Assembly (NCBI RefSeq): GCF_008369295.1
Contig: NZ_VOBG01000009.1
Coordinates: 153,690-217,689 of the forward strand
Origin: Pseudomonas sp. ANT_H4
Lineage (GTDB): Bacteria; Pseudomonadota; Gammaproteobacteria; Pseudomonadales; Pseudomonadaceae
Direction: 5' to 3'
Length of the DNA: 64,000 nt
In this document: positions 10,042 through 18,523 of the stretch, piece by piece
How the letters are laid out: each line of letters starts with the position of its first letter
Position numbering within the stretch: position 1 is the stretch's first letter
Position numbers and translations under genes: made by a program
Notes under the pieces: generated by a model
What the model was told of the DNA's origin: nothing
Database searches by the model: none
The model's input: only the letters and a program-made list of their open reading frames with translations

Positions 10042-10707
10042 ATGGATCAAGCCAAATCACGCAAGGTGGAAAAGGGTTCACCCTTCTTGCGCCCGCCGAA
10101 GCTTTCTCGAGAAGCCTTCAAAGCGCTCATTGAACAGCGCGGCTGGCGTATGGCTGATGTCGCTTGTCGGTGGTCAATCCGGCCGGAGCACTTGAGCCGG
10201 GTTGCCGCGGATAAAGACCGTGATCTGAAATGGGATGACCTGGTGCGCTCGCTGCCGGCATTGAGCGCCTTCGAGCGGTCGTGTGTGACGGCGGCTAGGC
10301 TCACCCTCATTCCGCCGAAACCCCGACTGCGCAAAGGCCAGCCCATTAGCGAACCGGTCCAAGCGGCAGCCGCTGAGGCCGCCGGCGCGGTGGTGCAACC
10401 AGATCCCCCCTTCAAGTGGGAGCATGGCGATGACGAGGATGATACTTTCGCGCCGGGCGTCGACGGCTTTCGTTACACCAGCTATCTGTCGCGGGGCTCA
10501 GAGCTGGTGGTCGTGCAGGAGATCGATGGCTTCGCCCGAGAGCATGCCATCCTGGTCTTAACCGCTACCCGGGTCGGCGTCGACCCCGCCGGCGGAGCAC
10601 AGGAAGAGTATCAATGCGAGTCAGCGACAGGTGATCGACGGTGGTTTGCGCCGGATCAGATTGACGATTGGCTAGTGTCCAACGGAAAAATGCGGGATCT
10701 ACGATGA
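10042..10707 (+). CDS. HTH-type regulator coupled to recombinase
   Basis: 221 residues from the ATG at 10042; an in-frame start nine codons earlier (10015) is also possible. Residues ~25-65 resemble a Cro/XRE-like helix-turn-helix (LIEQRGWRMADVACRWSIRP, then EHLSRVAADKDR). The rest is unassigned, with an acidic stretch near residue 130. Its TGA overlaps the recombinase ATG (ATGA at 10704-10707), so the two are co-translated. It may act as the recombinase's directionality factor or repressor (inference). Confidence 0.7.
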   Translation: MDQAKSRKVEKGSPFLRPPKLSREAFKALIEQRGWRMADVACRWSIRPEHLSRVAADKDRDLKWDDLVRSLPALSAFERSCVTAARLTLIPPKPRLRKGQPISEPVQAAAAEAAGAVVQPDPPFKWEHGDDEDDTFAPGVDGFRYTSYLSRGSELVVVQEIDGFAREHAILVLTATRVGVDPAGGAQEEYQCESATGDRRWFAPDQIDDWLVSNGKMRDLR

Positions 10708-11852
10708 GCTCACGAACAGGCTTGCCCACCCGCCTGGACTTTCAGGCCAACACCGAGATTGCCTTGCTTGACGCCTACGCAATGGTGCAACCAGGTGAAG
10801 CTCACGACCTGATCCAGGCCAACAGCGACATCGAGGCGGCAGCCATCTGGCTGACAACCACCGCCACCAATCTCAAGACTCGCCGGGTCATGCGCAAGGA
10901 AGTGGAACGCTTCATCTTGTGGGCGCTGCACACCCGCGGCAAGCAGCTGTCACAGATCAACGTCATGGACGTGAGCGACTATGCCACTTTCCTGGCAGAT
11001 CCTCAGCCCCGTGAGGTGTGGGTCAGTGAAACCAAGTACCCGCGTCATCATGAGCAGTGGCGACCCTTTGCCGGCCCCCTGAGCTTGAGCTCGCAGCGCT
11101 ATGCCCTGATGCAAATTGGCAGCATGTACACGTGGATGGTCAAAGGTGGGAGGCTTAAAGGCAATCCCGTCGCGTTGGTTCGAAAACCACAAGCGCCGCA
11201 CGACCCCACCATCAAGCGCTTGCTGCCGGAAGAAGGCATTGCCCTAGCCTTTGAAGCGATCAATCTGACCAAGAGTCCCCGAAAACGAGCGCGTGATCAT
11301 TTCATGCTTAGCCTGTTTTACCTGACCGGTGTACGCACCTTCGAAGGCACCACGTCCAACATGAGCAGCATCCATCGCTCGGCCAGCGGGACCTGGTGGC
11401 TGAATGTCCTCGGCAAACGCAACAAGATTCGCGACGTGCCCATTTCTGACGAGTTGTACCAGGACCTGCAACTATATAGAGAGGCGTTCGGTTTGCCGCG
11501 GGACATTCCTTCGAAAGACCCAACCCCCCTCCTCCTGGCCGCCAACTCCAAACTCAAGCGGGCGCATACCAGCACCGTGCTCAAAGCCATCATCGCGATC
11601 ATGACCCGGGCGGCAGGCCTGGCCGTTCAGCGCGAGCAATTTGATTTGGCCGATCGGCTGGCGGATGCAACCACCCACTGGCTCCGTCATTCCTGCTTTA
11701 GCCATCTGGCCAAGGCCACTGGCGACCTGGTGATGATCAAGTCCTTGGCTGGACACAGCAAGATGGAAACCACCAGCCGGTACCTGCACTCCGAAGACGA
11801 TGAACTGCATGCCGGTGTTGTCCAGACGTTGAGCACGCCGCGGCTCAAGTAG
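10704..11852 (+). CDS. Tyrosine recombinase (integrase/resolvase)
   Basis: 382 residues from the ATG overlapping the previous stop. An N-terminal SAM-like core-binding domain (~1-160) precedes a catalytic domain with arginine I in LTGVRTFEG (about R211), the HxxR box in HWLRHSCF, GHSKMETT, and the nucleophile tyrosine in SRYLH near the C-terminus. The conserved R-H-R-H-Y set is therefore present. Plasmid copies of this type usually resolve multimers or integrate mobile DNA; the position beside parAB favours dimer resolution, but no recombination site was recognised. Confidence 0.9.
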   Translation: MSSRTGLPTRLDFQANTEIALLDAYAMVQPGEAHDLIQANSDIEAAAIWLTTTATNLKTRRVMRKEVERFILWALHTRGKQLSQINVMDVSDYATFLADPQPREVWVSETKYPRHHEQWRPFAGPLSLSSQRYALMQIGSMYTWMVKGGRLKGNPVALVRKPQAPHDPTIKRLLPEEGIALAFEAINLTKSPRKRARDHFMLSLFYLTGVRTFEGTTSNMSSIHRSASGTWWLNVLGKRNKIRDVPISDELYQDLQLYREAFGLPRDIPSKDPTPLLLAANSKLKRAHTSTVLKAIIAIMTRAAGLAVQREQFDLADRLADATTHWLRHSCFSHLAKATGDLVMIKSLAGHSKMETTSRYLHSEDDELHAGVVQTLSTPRLK

Positions 11853-11857
11853 CTCAG

Positions 11858-12322
11858 TTATTGCTTTTGTGCACGCCGGGACGCTTTTTGGGCATCCAAG
11901 TATTTAAGGGCTTCTACGCCAATCCAGAATGCCAGTTTCCCATCGGCATCATGGCTGGCTTTTTCAAGCCTCTTGAATTCGTCCAAGGGCAAGCCGGCGC
12001 CCCACAGGAGCGCATGGAAAGCCTTAATGGAGTTATTCAGAACATCCAGTCCACCGCCTTCCAGGACGATCGTCAGCGGCTCATTCAGTATTGGTGGTGG
12101 TGCTATGTCGCCAACGTCGGTGGTGTGCGCAGGGTCATTTAAGTGATTCGGCGCATCTGACTGCGCTGCCTTGCGCTCAACTTCGCCAACCTAGACCTCG
12201 TACTTGGCCTCGGCCCAGTCCAAGAAGCCGCCGGGTTCTCCACCGCCCTCAAAAATCTCTTCTCGTAACGCTTCATAATGCTCACAGTCGTTGTGGTGCA
12301 GCCATTCGTTGAAACTTTTCAT
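11858..12322 (-). pseudogene. Split gene with in-frame amber codon (43 + 110 codons)
   Basis: Reading leftwards, an ATG at 12322 (GGAG eight bases upstream) opens a 43-codon frame starting MKSFNEWLHHND and ending AEAKYEV at a TAG (12193-12191). The same frame continues open for 110 more codons to a TAA at 11858, with protein-like sequence (for example LTIVLEGGGLDVLNNSIKAF and FWIGVEALKYLDAQK). The second half has no ATG or GTG start near its beginning. This looks like one gene of ~153 codons broken by a nonsense mutation, or a readthrough gene. If the TAG is genuine, only the 43-residue product is made. Function unknown. Confidence 0.55.
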
Positions 12323-12416
12323 GCTCTGCGCTCCGGGTGAACAGGCGCGAAACCCGCGCCCTGGTACTGCCGAACCCCGCACGGCGGGCTTGCGTGTAGC
12401 GGTTGCTCGGCTTTTC

Positions 12417-12605
12417 CTACTCGTTTGCCTTGTGGTTCGCTTCTTCGCGCCACTTGCTTTCAGCGCTTGACTTGGTAGAACCGCGGACATCTATTCGCTC
12501 CCCGCGAAATTCCGCATACGCACGGTATGACTTCCCATCCTTAACTATCCAACCCTGGACCTGCTCACCGTCAATTACGGTTGAAAACTCAACTGCTGCG
12601 CTCAT
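12417..12605 (-). CDS. Small hypothetical protein (62 aa)
   Basis: 62 residues, start ATG at 12605 with only a weak TAGG upstream. The sequence alternates strand-like segments (VEFSTVIDGEQVQGWIV, SYRAYAEFRGERI) and ends in a charged helix. This looks like a genuine small beta-rich protein, but no family is recognised. It is in the same direction as the split gene downstream (95-base gap), so they may be cotranscribed. Confidence 0.5.
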   Translation of the reverse strand: MSAAVEFSTVIDGEQVQGWIVKDGKSYRAYAEFRGERIDVRGSTKSSAESKWREEANHKANE

Positions 12606-13029
12606 TGCCTACGTGCTCATGTGGTTATTAATGAAGCCAGCTTGCCGTCACGACAGCAAGCTGTGTGCATCTCGAAGAGCGAGTCGCGGCCTCCTCACAA
12701 GAATATCTGCCAGCCCATCGTGACGTTCACGGAAGATGCCAGCAGGTCATCGGGCGCCCCCCCTGCGCTAAAGCCCCTTCCCTGCTGCCCTAGGTGCTCG
12801 TACTTGGCACGTACACCAAGCCAGTTATTAGCCACTGTCTGTTTCGCCATGCGGCATCAGATACTTAGCTTTTTTTTCACAATCCATAGGGTATTGATCA
12901 TAAATTTGCCTTTTTACTATATGAAGCTACAGTGAAAATGACGATTTCTATGCGGGCATCACCCCATTTTGTCTTGTATCAGTTGATACATCCGGTACAG
13001 AATGGCCCCATTCGTACTTTCACTCGCCG
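12606..13029. promoter_or_regulatory. parAB upstream region
   Basis: No credible gene. Two half-sites of the local palindrome occur (TTTTTTTCACAATCC near 12870, ACAGTGAAAATG near 12931). A perfect palindrome, TGTATCAGTTGATACA (12975-12990), lies 40 bases before parA, a good candidate for the ParA autoregulatory operator. Confidence 0.6.
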
Positions 13030-14160
13030 GTGCCGCACATGAATGCAGCTACAGAACAACTCGATCAATACACGTTCACCGACTTCACTTCCCTGAGATA
13101 CAGCCCGAAATTCGTAGCGGAAAGCTTGCAGATAAGTTCGCAAACCCTGAAAGCGATCGAGAAGGATAACGACCTCACAATCGACCGAATTCGTGGGCCT
13201 GTCGGTGTTCGTAGTTACTCACTGATGGATATGTTCCGCATTGCTGCAATCCGCCGCCAGAACGGCAATACCAAAGGCCTTGGTCGACAAATCACGATCA
13301 GCACCTACGTACAAAAAGGCGGCACCGCAAAAACCACCACCACTTGCAACACGGGAATTTTGTCAGCGCTGGCAGGCTATAAAACGCTGATCATCGACAA
13401 CGATCCTCAGGCAGACGTTTCCAGCATGTTGGGCTATGACCCAGATCAGACGACCGAGGAACTTGCCGAGCTTGGTCTACCGGTGGACCGTGCGGTTGAA
13501 GGCCATTTGGGCAACTTGATGCGCCTCGGGTCAACCTTCCCGCCCATGGATCTGGATCAGGTGATCAAGAAACCTTTCGGCGAGGATGGCCCCCACCTGA
13601 TACCCGCATTCGATTCGCTTGACGACATGGATGTGGTCCTTAGAAACGCGCAAGGCGCTGACTTTCGGTATTCGCTGTTCATTGAGCGGGCTCGGCAAGG
13701 CAAGGTCCCGCATTGCGACCTGTCCAGCTACGACGTGATCATCATGGACAACGCCCCATCCGGCACCATGCTTTCGCGTAACAGCCTCGCCGCTGCGGAT
13801 TTCTTGTTGTGCCCAATACGCATGGACAAATTTTCGTTTCGAGCATTGTCGCGACTGGCTTTCAAGATCAATGACATGAGCGCGGATTTCGGGCGGGCCC
13901 CTGAAATCATCGCGATTCCGACGATGTACATCAGGAACCGTCCTCGTATTCAAGCTAACTTGGCTAGGCTTTCTTCGCTGTTCCCGGGTAAGGTGACCGA
14001 GCAGCAGTTGATCCATTCCGAGGACTATTCGAAGAGCCTGGAGGATGGCATCCCGCTGGTGCTCTGGAAACAAGGTACCGAAAACTCCCTCGGCGCCTTC
14101 CGTAAGGTATTCGACGAAGTCATGGAACGCGCTAAGTCCGTGCTGGAGAAATCCAAATGA
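13030..14160 (+). CDS. parA: ParA partition ATPase with N-terminal HTH (type Ia)
   Basis: 376 residues from GTG at 13030 (an ATG at 13039 is an equal candidate). Residues ~20-85 form a MerR/HTH-like DNA-binding domain that in type Ia ParAs represses the operon. The ATPase begins ~88; the deviant Walker A is KGGTAKTTTT (K96, K101), with alanine replacing the usual last glycine (KGGxGKT). Walker A' is LIIDNDPQAD and Walker B is VIIMDNAPS. It forms nucleoid-bound ATP-dependent gradients that position plasmid copies together with ParB. It overlaps parB by four bases (ATGA). Confidence 0.93.
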   Translation: MPHMNAATEQLDQYTFTDFTSLRYSPKFVAESLQISSQTLKAIEKDNDLTIDRIRGPVGVRSYSLMDMFRIAAIRRQNGNTKGLGRQITISTYVQKGGTAKTTTTCNTGILSALAGYKTLIIDNDPQADVSSMLGYDPDQTTEELAELGLPVDRAVEGHLGNLMRLGSTFPPMDLDQVIKKPFGEDGPHLIPAFDSLDDMDVVLRNAQGADFRYSLFIERARQGKVPHCDLSSYDVIIMDNAPSGTMLSRNSLAAADFLLCPIRMDKFSFRALSRLAFKINDMSADFGRAPEIIAIPTMYIRNRPRIQANLARLSSLFPGKVTEQQLIHSEDYSKSLEDGIPLVLWKQGTENSLGAFRKVFDEVMERAKSVLEKSK

Positions 14161-15191
14161 GGAAAACCAGTCCTATCGGCAAACCCGCGGTCATCGCTAC
14201 TGAGGGCAGTAGCATTCAGGGCGTCTCAGTCCCAAAAACTATGCCTGTGGCACATCTGAAACCGATGGAAGAGGTTCTTCGGCAGATTGGCCTGTCTGAT
14301 GATCCAGCCTCTGAAACTCTGTCACCTCCGAACGGTGCGTTGGTATCCGCTCCACGTCACTTTGAGCCAGGTCCTGCGGATGTCGAGTTGGCCACGGAGA
14401 AGCTTCCAGGCGAAGTGATGTTTCTTCAGATGTCGCTCATTCGCAAGGGGAAGTACCAACCCCGCCGAGTGTTTGACCAGGAGAAGCTTGCCCTACTCGC
14501 GAATACCATCGAAGACAACGGCGGACTCAACAACGCGATCGTTGTTCGGCCGCTGCCAGATGGGAACTTCGAGCTGATTGCTGGCGAACGTCGCTTCCTG
14601 GCGCACGAGCTGTTGCGCAAACACACCATCTACGCCCTTGTCCGTCACCTCACTGATGAAGAAGCGGCCGTACTGTCCGTTGCGGATAACGACGCACGCG
14701 AAGACCTCACTGATTTTGAACGTGGCGTCAGCTACAAGCAGCTGCTCGACGACAAGATCGTTCAGAACCAGACTGAGCTGTCCCGTCGGGTCGGGCGCAG
14801 CATGGCCACCATCAGCCGGTGCCTGGCGTACTTCAAACTGCCAGCGCCAGTCATTGGTATGCTTGAGGAAAATCCGGAACTCATCGGTAACAGGGTCGTG
14901 GCTGACCTGGTCGCGCTTTCTGACCAAGGCCATACAGAAACGGTCATTGCTGCGGCCTCGAGGATTCGCGACGGCTCCTCCCAGGACAGCTCAATCAACT
15001 GGGCCAAGAGCGAAGTCCGTAAAAAGGAGCATCCGCACACCCCATCGCCTCCCAAGCACATTGCTTACAAGGAGCGCACCCAGTTGGATGCGCGCATTGA
15101 CGGGCGTAAAGTGATCCTGACACCACCAAAAGGTGTCAATCCAGAAGAGGTCCTAAAGTACCTGGAGGAGATGCTGAAAGAACGTTCGTAG
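14157..15191 (+). CDS. parB: ParB centromere-binding protein
   Basis: 344 residues. An N-terminal ~80-residue linker and ParA-interaction region precedes the ParB/Sulfiredoxin (CTPase) domain: a QPRR box (KYQPRRVFD), the loop NNAIVVRP and the GERR box (ELIAGERRFLAHELL). A helix-turn-helix follows (TELSRRVGRSMATISRCLAYFKLP) and a C-terminal dimerisation segment ends at KERS. ParB loads at parS and slides as a CTP clamp. A field of 15 parS-like palindromes lies 1.1 kb downstream. Confidence 0.93.
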   Translation: MRKTSPIGKPAVIATEGSSIQGVSVPKTMPVAHLKPMEEVLRQIGLSDDPASETLSPPNGALVSAPRHFEPGPADVELATEKLPGEVMFLQMSLIRKGKYQPRRVFDQEKLALLANTIEDNGGLNNAIVVRPLPDGNFELIAGERRFLAHELLRKHTIYALVRHLTDEEAAVLSVADNDAREDLTDFERGVSYKQLLDDKIVQNQTELSRRVGRSMATISRCLAYFKLPAPVIGMLEENPELIGNRVVADLVALSDQGHTETVIAAASRIRDGSSQDSSINWAKSEVRKKEHPHTPSPPKHIAYKERTQLDARIDGRKVILTPPKGVNPEEVLKYLEEMLKERS

Positions 15192-15209
15192 CAACTGCTC
15201 CGCAATCAG

Positions 15210-15242
15210 AAATCGCCACTGGAAACGGTGGCGTGATTTTGT
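15210..15242 (+). terminator. Terminator after parAB
   Basis: CGCCAC (15214-15219) pairs with GTGGCG (15228-15233), followed by TGATTTTGT; 22 bases after the parB stop. Confidence 0.6.
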
Positions 15243-15430
15243 CTCCCCCTCGGTCCCCCTCTCAGCTGCATACCTGTCGAACAGCATTCTTTACCTCACG
15301 CGACGCTTTCCACCGGTGCCGTAGGGCGCCCACGTCACTTGTCAGCGGTCTTGCCTAGCTATTGCGTGCATTAACTGCTGTGCAGCCGGTATCTTGATCA
15401 CCATAAAGCCAAGACAACTGGATATGCCGT

Positions 15431-16042
15431 ATGCACAACTACCCCGCGGAATCGCTCGATATTCAAGCTCGCTTGTATGGGTTGGGCCTGATGCCGGCCC
15501 ACCTGATGCTTATCGGGTCTTTTATCGTTGCATATGGTCTCTTCGAGACAACGCTTGAGCGTGCACTCTGGTCACTCTCGGAAACTGACGTGGCAGGAAC
15601 ACGGCCTTTTACCGAAAAGTTGAAGTCTGAAGACCAATTCAAGATGCTAGGTGGCGGGAACTCGAACCTCAGCGATAAATGCAATGCGGTGCTTAAAGTC
15701 GCCGCGAATGCCGCGGTTGATTTGAACGACTACCGCAACAGCCTTGTTCACGGATACCTGCTAGCTGTGGGCGGTACACCGATGTTCATGAGGAATCCAG
15801 CTTGGCACGACGTCAAGCGGAACAAGCCCGTAGGCGACGCTTACATTGATGAGCCATTTCAGGATCTTGTCCTTATCGCAGCTTGGACGCTCTTCAAGGT
15901 CGTTCAACTTGCAGAGAAATCGCTCGCGGATCCAGCCGCGGAGCGTGCCATTGAAGCCCTAGCAGAAGATGTGAACCGGGCGAGAAGCTACGCCAACGAA
16001 ACACGGCATTTGTGCCAGCTCATGAATTCGGAAAAGTACTGA
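15431..16042 (+). CDS. HEPN-like protein
   Basis: 203 residues, mostly helical. Residues 102-107 read RNSLVH, the R-x4-H motif of HEPN-fold ribonucleases, in the context DLNDYRNSLVHGYL after a helix containing FETTLERALWSL. No partner nucleotidyltransferase (MNT) gene is adjacent, so a classic HEPN/MNT toxin-antitoxin pair is not evident. It stands alone between parB and the palindrome field. A stand-alone HEPN defence or toxin RNase is plausible, but the motif also occurs in non-catalytic HEPN proteins. Confidence 0.6.
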   Translation: MHNYPAESLDIQARLYGLGLMPAHLMLIGSFIVAYGLFETTLERALWSLSETDVAGTRPFTEKLKSEDQFKMLGGGNSNLSDKCNAVLKVAANAAVDLNDYRNSLVHGYLLAVGGTPMFMRNPAWHDVKRNKPVGDAYIDEPFQDLVLIAAWTLFKVVQLAEKSLADPAAERAIEALAEDVNRARSYANETRHLCQLMNSEKY

Positions 16043-16268
16043 GGCAAAATCTCAACCTGGTTGGGGTCGTCTCCGGACTACTCAAACGGCGCCAGTCTCT
16101 CGCTGCCGCCGGCACATCACGATGTCCCTCCCCTCCGGATCATACCCTCGATACTACGTGTCCAAAGCTGTGAGCATCCCGGGCCTGATCTAGAGCCTCT
16201 AAGTTTACGCCCTAAAAATGCTCCCAACCTGTTGATTTTTAACGGTTGGATTTAGGCTCCACCATATT

Positions 16269-17529
16269 TTTCACTGTGAAATTTAGGTGCATCTGGTAAT
16301 TTTCACTGTGAAAATCCTTCATAACGCTGTCTGTTTTTCACTGTGAAAAACTGCCTTTCTTCATATCCAACTGTCCTCCCTTTCGGCTATTCAACCTCGC
16401 CGGCCCAGGCACCCGTTTTCCTAATAATCGAAGCCCTAAACCCACATGCTGTAACCACATACTTATAGCAGTGGGAGCTATGCACAACACACTGTGCATT
16501 ACGCATTGTGTAGTGCGAACTGAGCAATGCGCAGTGTGAACCAACCACTAGTGACTCATGAGCGACATCACAGGCGACCTTACCAGGTATGGGTAAGTCT
16601 TCTTTCGGCAACCCTGAGCGTCTATCCCATGTTTTTCACAGTGAAAACCTGCCCCTCGATTTTTCGCAAAAAGCGCCAGATATGTTTCGATCGAATTTTT
16701 CACAGTGAAAATCTTCGCTTCTATTTTTCACCGTGAAAACATACCTGGGTCGCATACAGTACTTAAGCTCAACCAGATTTCGCCAGCTCTCGTTTTCACA
16801 GTGAAATTAACGACCACGCAGCTGTGCATGTTGTTAGCGATCCATAGGCCCCTCCGACCGGTACTTCGCGCTCCTGCTAAACAGCCACCTGTTCAGCAAA
16901 GATTTTCACCGTGAAAAAGACCATGCCCTTACATCAGGTAAGCCCTTGTCCGTCCATGTGAGTCTCCTGACAAAGCAACACCAGTCTACTGCTCGTTTTC
17001 ACTGTGAAAACCCTGCCGCGGCATGCTTACTCGAGCCGTGGACCTTCGAGGCAGCCATATGAACTTACCAAGGCTTTAACCGGCTGAGACACGACTCCGT
17101 TACCAGATCTTCGGGCAGAGCCTTTTCACTATGAAAACAGGCAGCTAGTGGAGTCTGGCGTTACGCAAACAGATACAGGTTTTCACTGTGAAAGACTCAC
17201 GCTACTTAACTCTGGCCATCTGTCTGCCGGCGTCGCCCAATCGGTTGGCCTAGAGACTGGTCGCCAGCAGGCCCCGTGAGGACGATCGACCAGAATTTTT
17301 TCACAGTGAAAACCTAAAGACAGAGGCACCGTACTTAAGACACGTAGCTAGAGGTTTTCACTGTGAAAGCCTGCTCTAAGGCAATGGCGGGATTTTTTCG
17401 GGTTCTCCATCAATGTCCAAATCGTGGAAAAGGCATCGATGATAGGGCGCCGTAGGTTGTCACTGTGAAATATCACGTGCCTGAGCCTGCAAGCCGAAGC
17501 CTGGGCGATGAGCGATTTTCACTGTGAAA
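16269..17529. repeat. Field of 15 parS-like palindromes TTTCACNGTGAAA
   Basis: Non-coding. Thirteen-base cores begin at 16269, 16301, 16336, 16634, 16698, 16726, 16794, 16904, 16997, 17124 (one mismatch), 17181, 17299, 17356, 17458 (one mismatch) and 17517. The half-sites are TTTCAC and GTGAAA, separated by one variable base (mostly T, also A or C), usually with extra flanking T and A. Chromosomal-type parS (TGTTTCACGTGAAACA) has the same half-sites with no central base. Spacing is irregular (28-298 bases), unlike replication iterons. Most likely a centromere or spreading region for ParB, or sites for another dimeric plasmid protein. Further single copies are at 18743, 25742 and 33176. Confidence 0.75.
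16485..16545. repeat. Copy of the parMR-type repeat inside the palindrome field
   Basis: The block contains CACTGTGC, GCATTGTG and TGAGCAATGCGCAGT (16521-16535). The last 15 bases are an exact reverse complement of bases 35394-35408 in the leader of the parM-like operon. This places binding sites of both candidate partition systems together. Confidence 0.5.
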
Positions 17530-17726
17530 ATTGTTAAACGCACCTGTTTCATCCCAGCACCAGCACCAGCACCAGACAGCGTGGAGCGCTACTGTCAACC
17601 GAATAGCATCACTTAATACCTAATACATATAGCTACGTGTTAACAGTCGATTACAATGCTTTGTGATTCATACCGAGTTACACCCAAAGGCTCAATCAGA
17701 GCCACCTAAACACCTCGGAGATGCAC

Positions 17727-18239
17727 ATGACTTCTATCGCACTGGTACTCGCTGAAGGCTCAGGCACCATTTTCGCTAATACCGATCGGACCTCTGACCG
17801 AGCTCCGCTGATGGTTGGATATGTCGAGTTCTTGCTGAACAAAGAAAAGAACCAAAAGCTCAAACTCGACGTAGCAGTCTGGTTAAAGCAAAAGACAAAT
17901 TCGGACGAAAAGTTTTACTCACTCGCGATCGGCGGTATCAATGCCAGCCTGTTTGTAGAAAAAGAAAAGGTGGGTGATGGCCCGGACTACGCGGGTAGTT
18001 TCGGATTCAATCACGAAATGCGTATCGCTGGCTGGAAGAAGCCAGGTGTCAACGGCGCAAAGGATTACATCAGCCTGTCCATTACACCCAAGATAAAGAA
18101 TGCATCCCAGGCTGCTCCCCAACAAAACCCGGCCTCAACATCGGCCGCTTCGCAAGGTCAAACAAATCAACAAGCTCAAGGGCATGCTGATCAGTCCGAG
18201 CCGCCTGTTGATACCGGGAATACTCAGTTCGTCTTCTAG
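17727..18239 (+). CDS. Small DNA-binding-like protein with FVF tail
   Basis: 170 residues from the ATG at 17727 (CGGAG six bases upstream; the ATG at 17721 abuts the site). Residues ~25-115 are beta-rich and recall DUF736/OB-like plasmid proteins (VGYVEFLLNKEKNQ, KLKLDVAVWLKQK, MRIAGWKKPG, DYISLSITPK). Then comes a Gln/Ala/Ser-rich disordered linker and the terminus TGNTQFVF. This layout (small beta domain, flexible linker, conserved hydrophobic tip) mimics SSB. It lies between the palindrome field and oriV, with its own terminator. Single-strand binding is inferred, not shown. Confidence 0.65.
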   Translation: MTSIALVLAEGSGTIFANTDRTSDRAPLMVGYVEFLLNKEKNQKLKLDVAVWLKQKTNSDEKFYSLAIGGINASLFVEKEKVGDGPDYAGSFGFNHEMRIAGWKKPGVNGAKDYISLSITPKIKNASQAAPQQNPASTSAASQGQTNQQAQGHADQSEPPVDTGNTQFVF

Positions 18240-18258
18240 GATCCGGTAACCCCCCCAG

Positions 18259-18287
18259 CCCCGCACGCACGTGCGGGGTTTTTTTTT
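18259..18287 (+). terminator. Intrinsic terminator
   Basis: CCCCGCAC (18259-18266) pairs with GTGCGGGG (18271-18278), followed by nine T; 19 bases after the preceding stop. Confidence 0.93.
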
Positions 18288-18523
18288 GCCAGTTTATGGT
18301 CTGTGCTTCTGTATAGGCGTGGAAAAGCCAGCTTCTGCCACCCCTTCGAGATATTCCATACGCCGGAATTTACGGCTCAGCTCATTCTGTTGTGCACGTT
18401 TACCTCGCTGGCTGTCGGAATGCTGGAGGAGTTCAACGACGTGGCACAGCAAGACAAACAACCAAGCTCTGTCCAGGTGCATTCAAGTTTTTCACAATCT
18501 CGGCCGTGGTCATCGACTTCAAA

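Noticed and set aside
12621..12935. 104-codon plus-strand frame before parA
   Set aside because: No ribosome site or protein-like pattern; region fits control DNA.
16043..16268. Possible tRNA or small RNA gene after the HEPN-like gene
   Set aside because: No cloverleaf or terminator could be drawn.
16269..17529. Palindrome field as CRISPR or REP array
   Set aside because: Cores are 13 bases with irregular spacing and no cas genes; sequence is parS-like.
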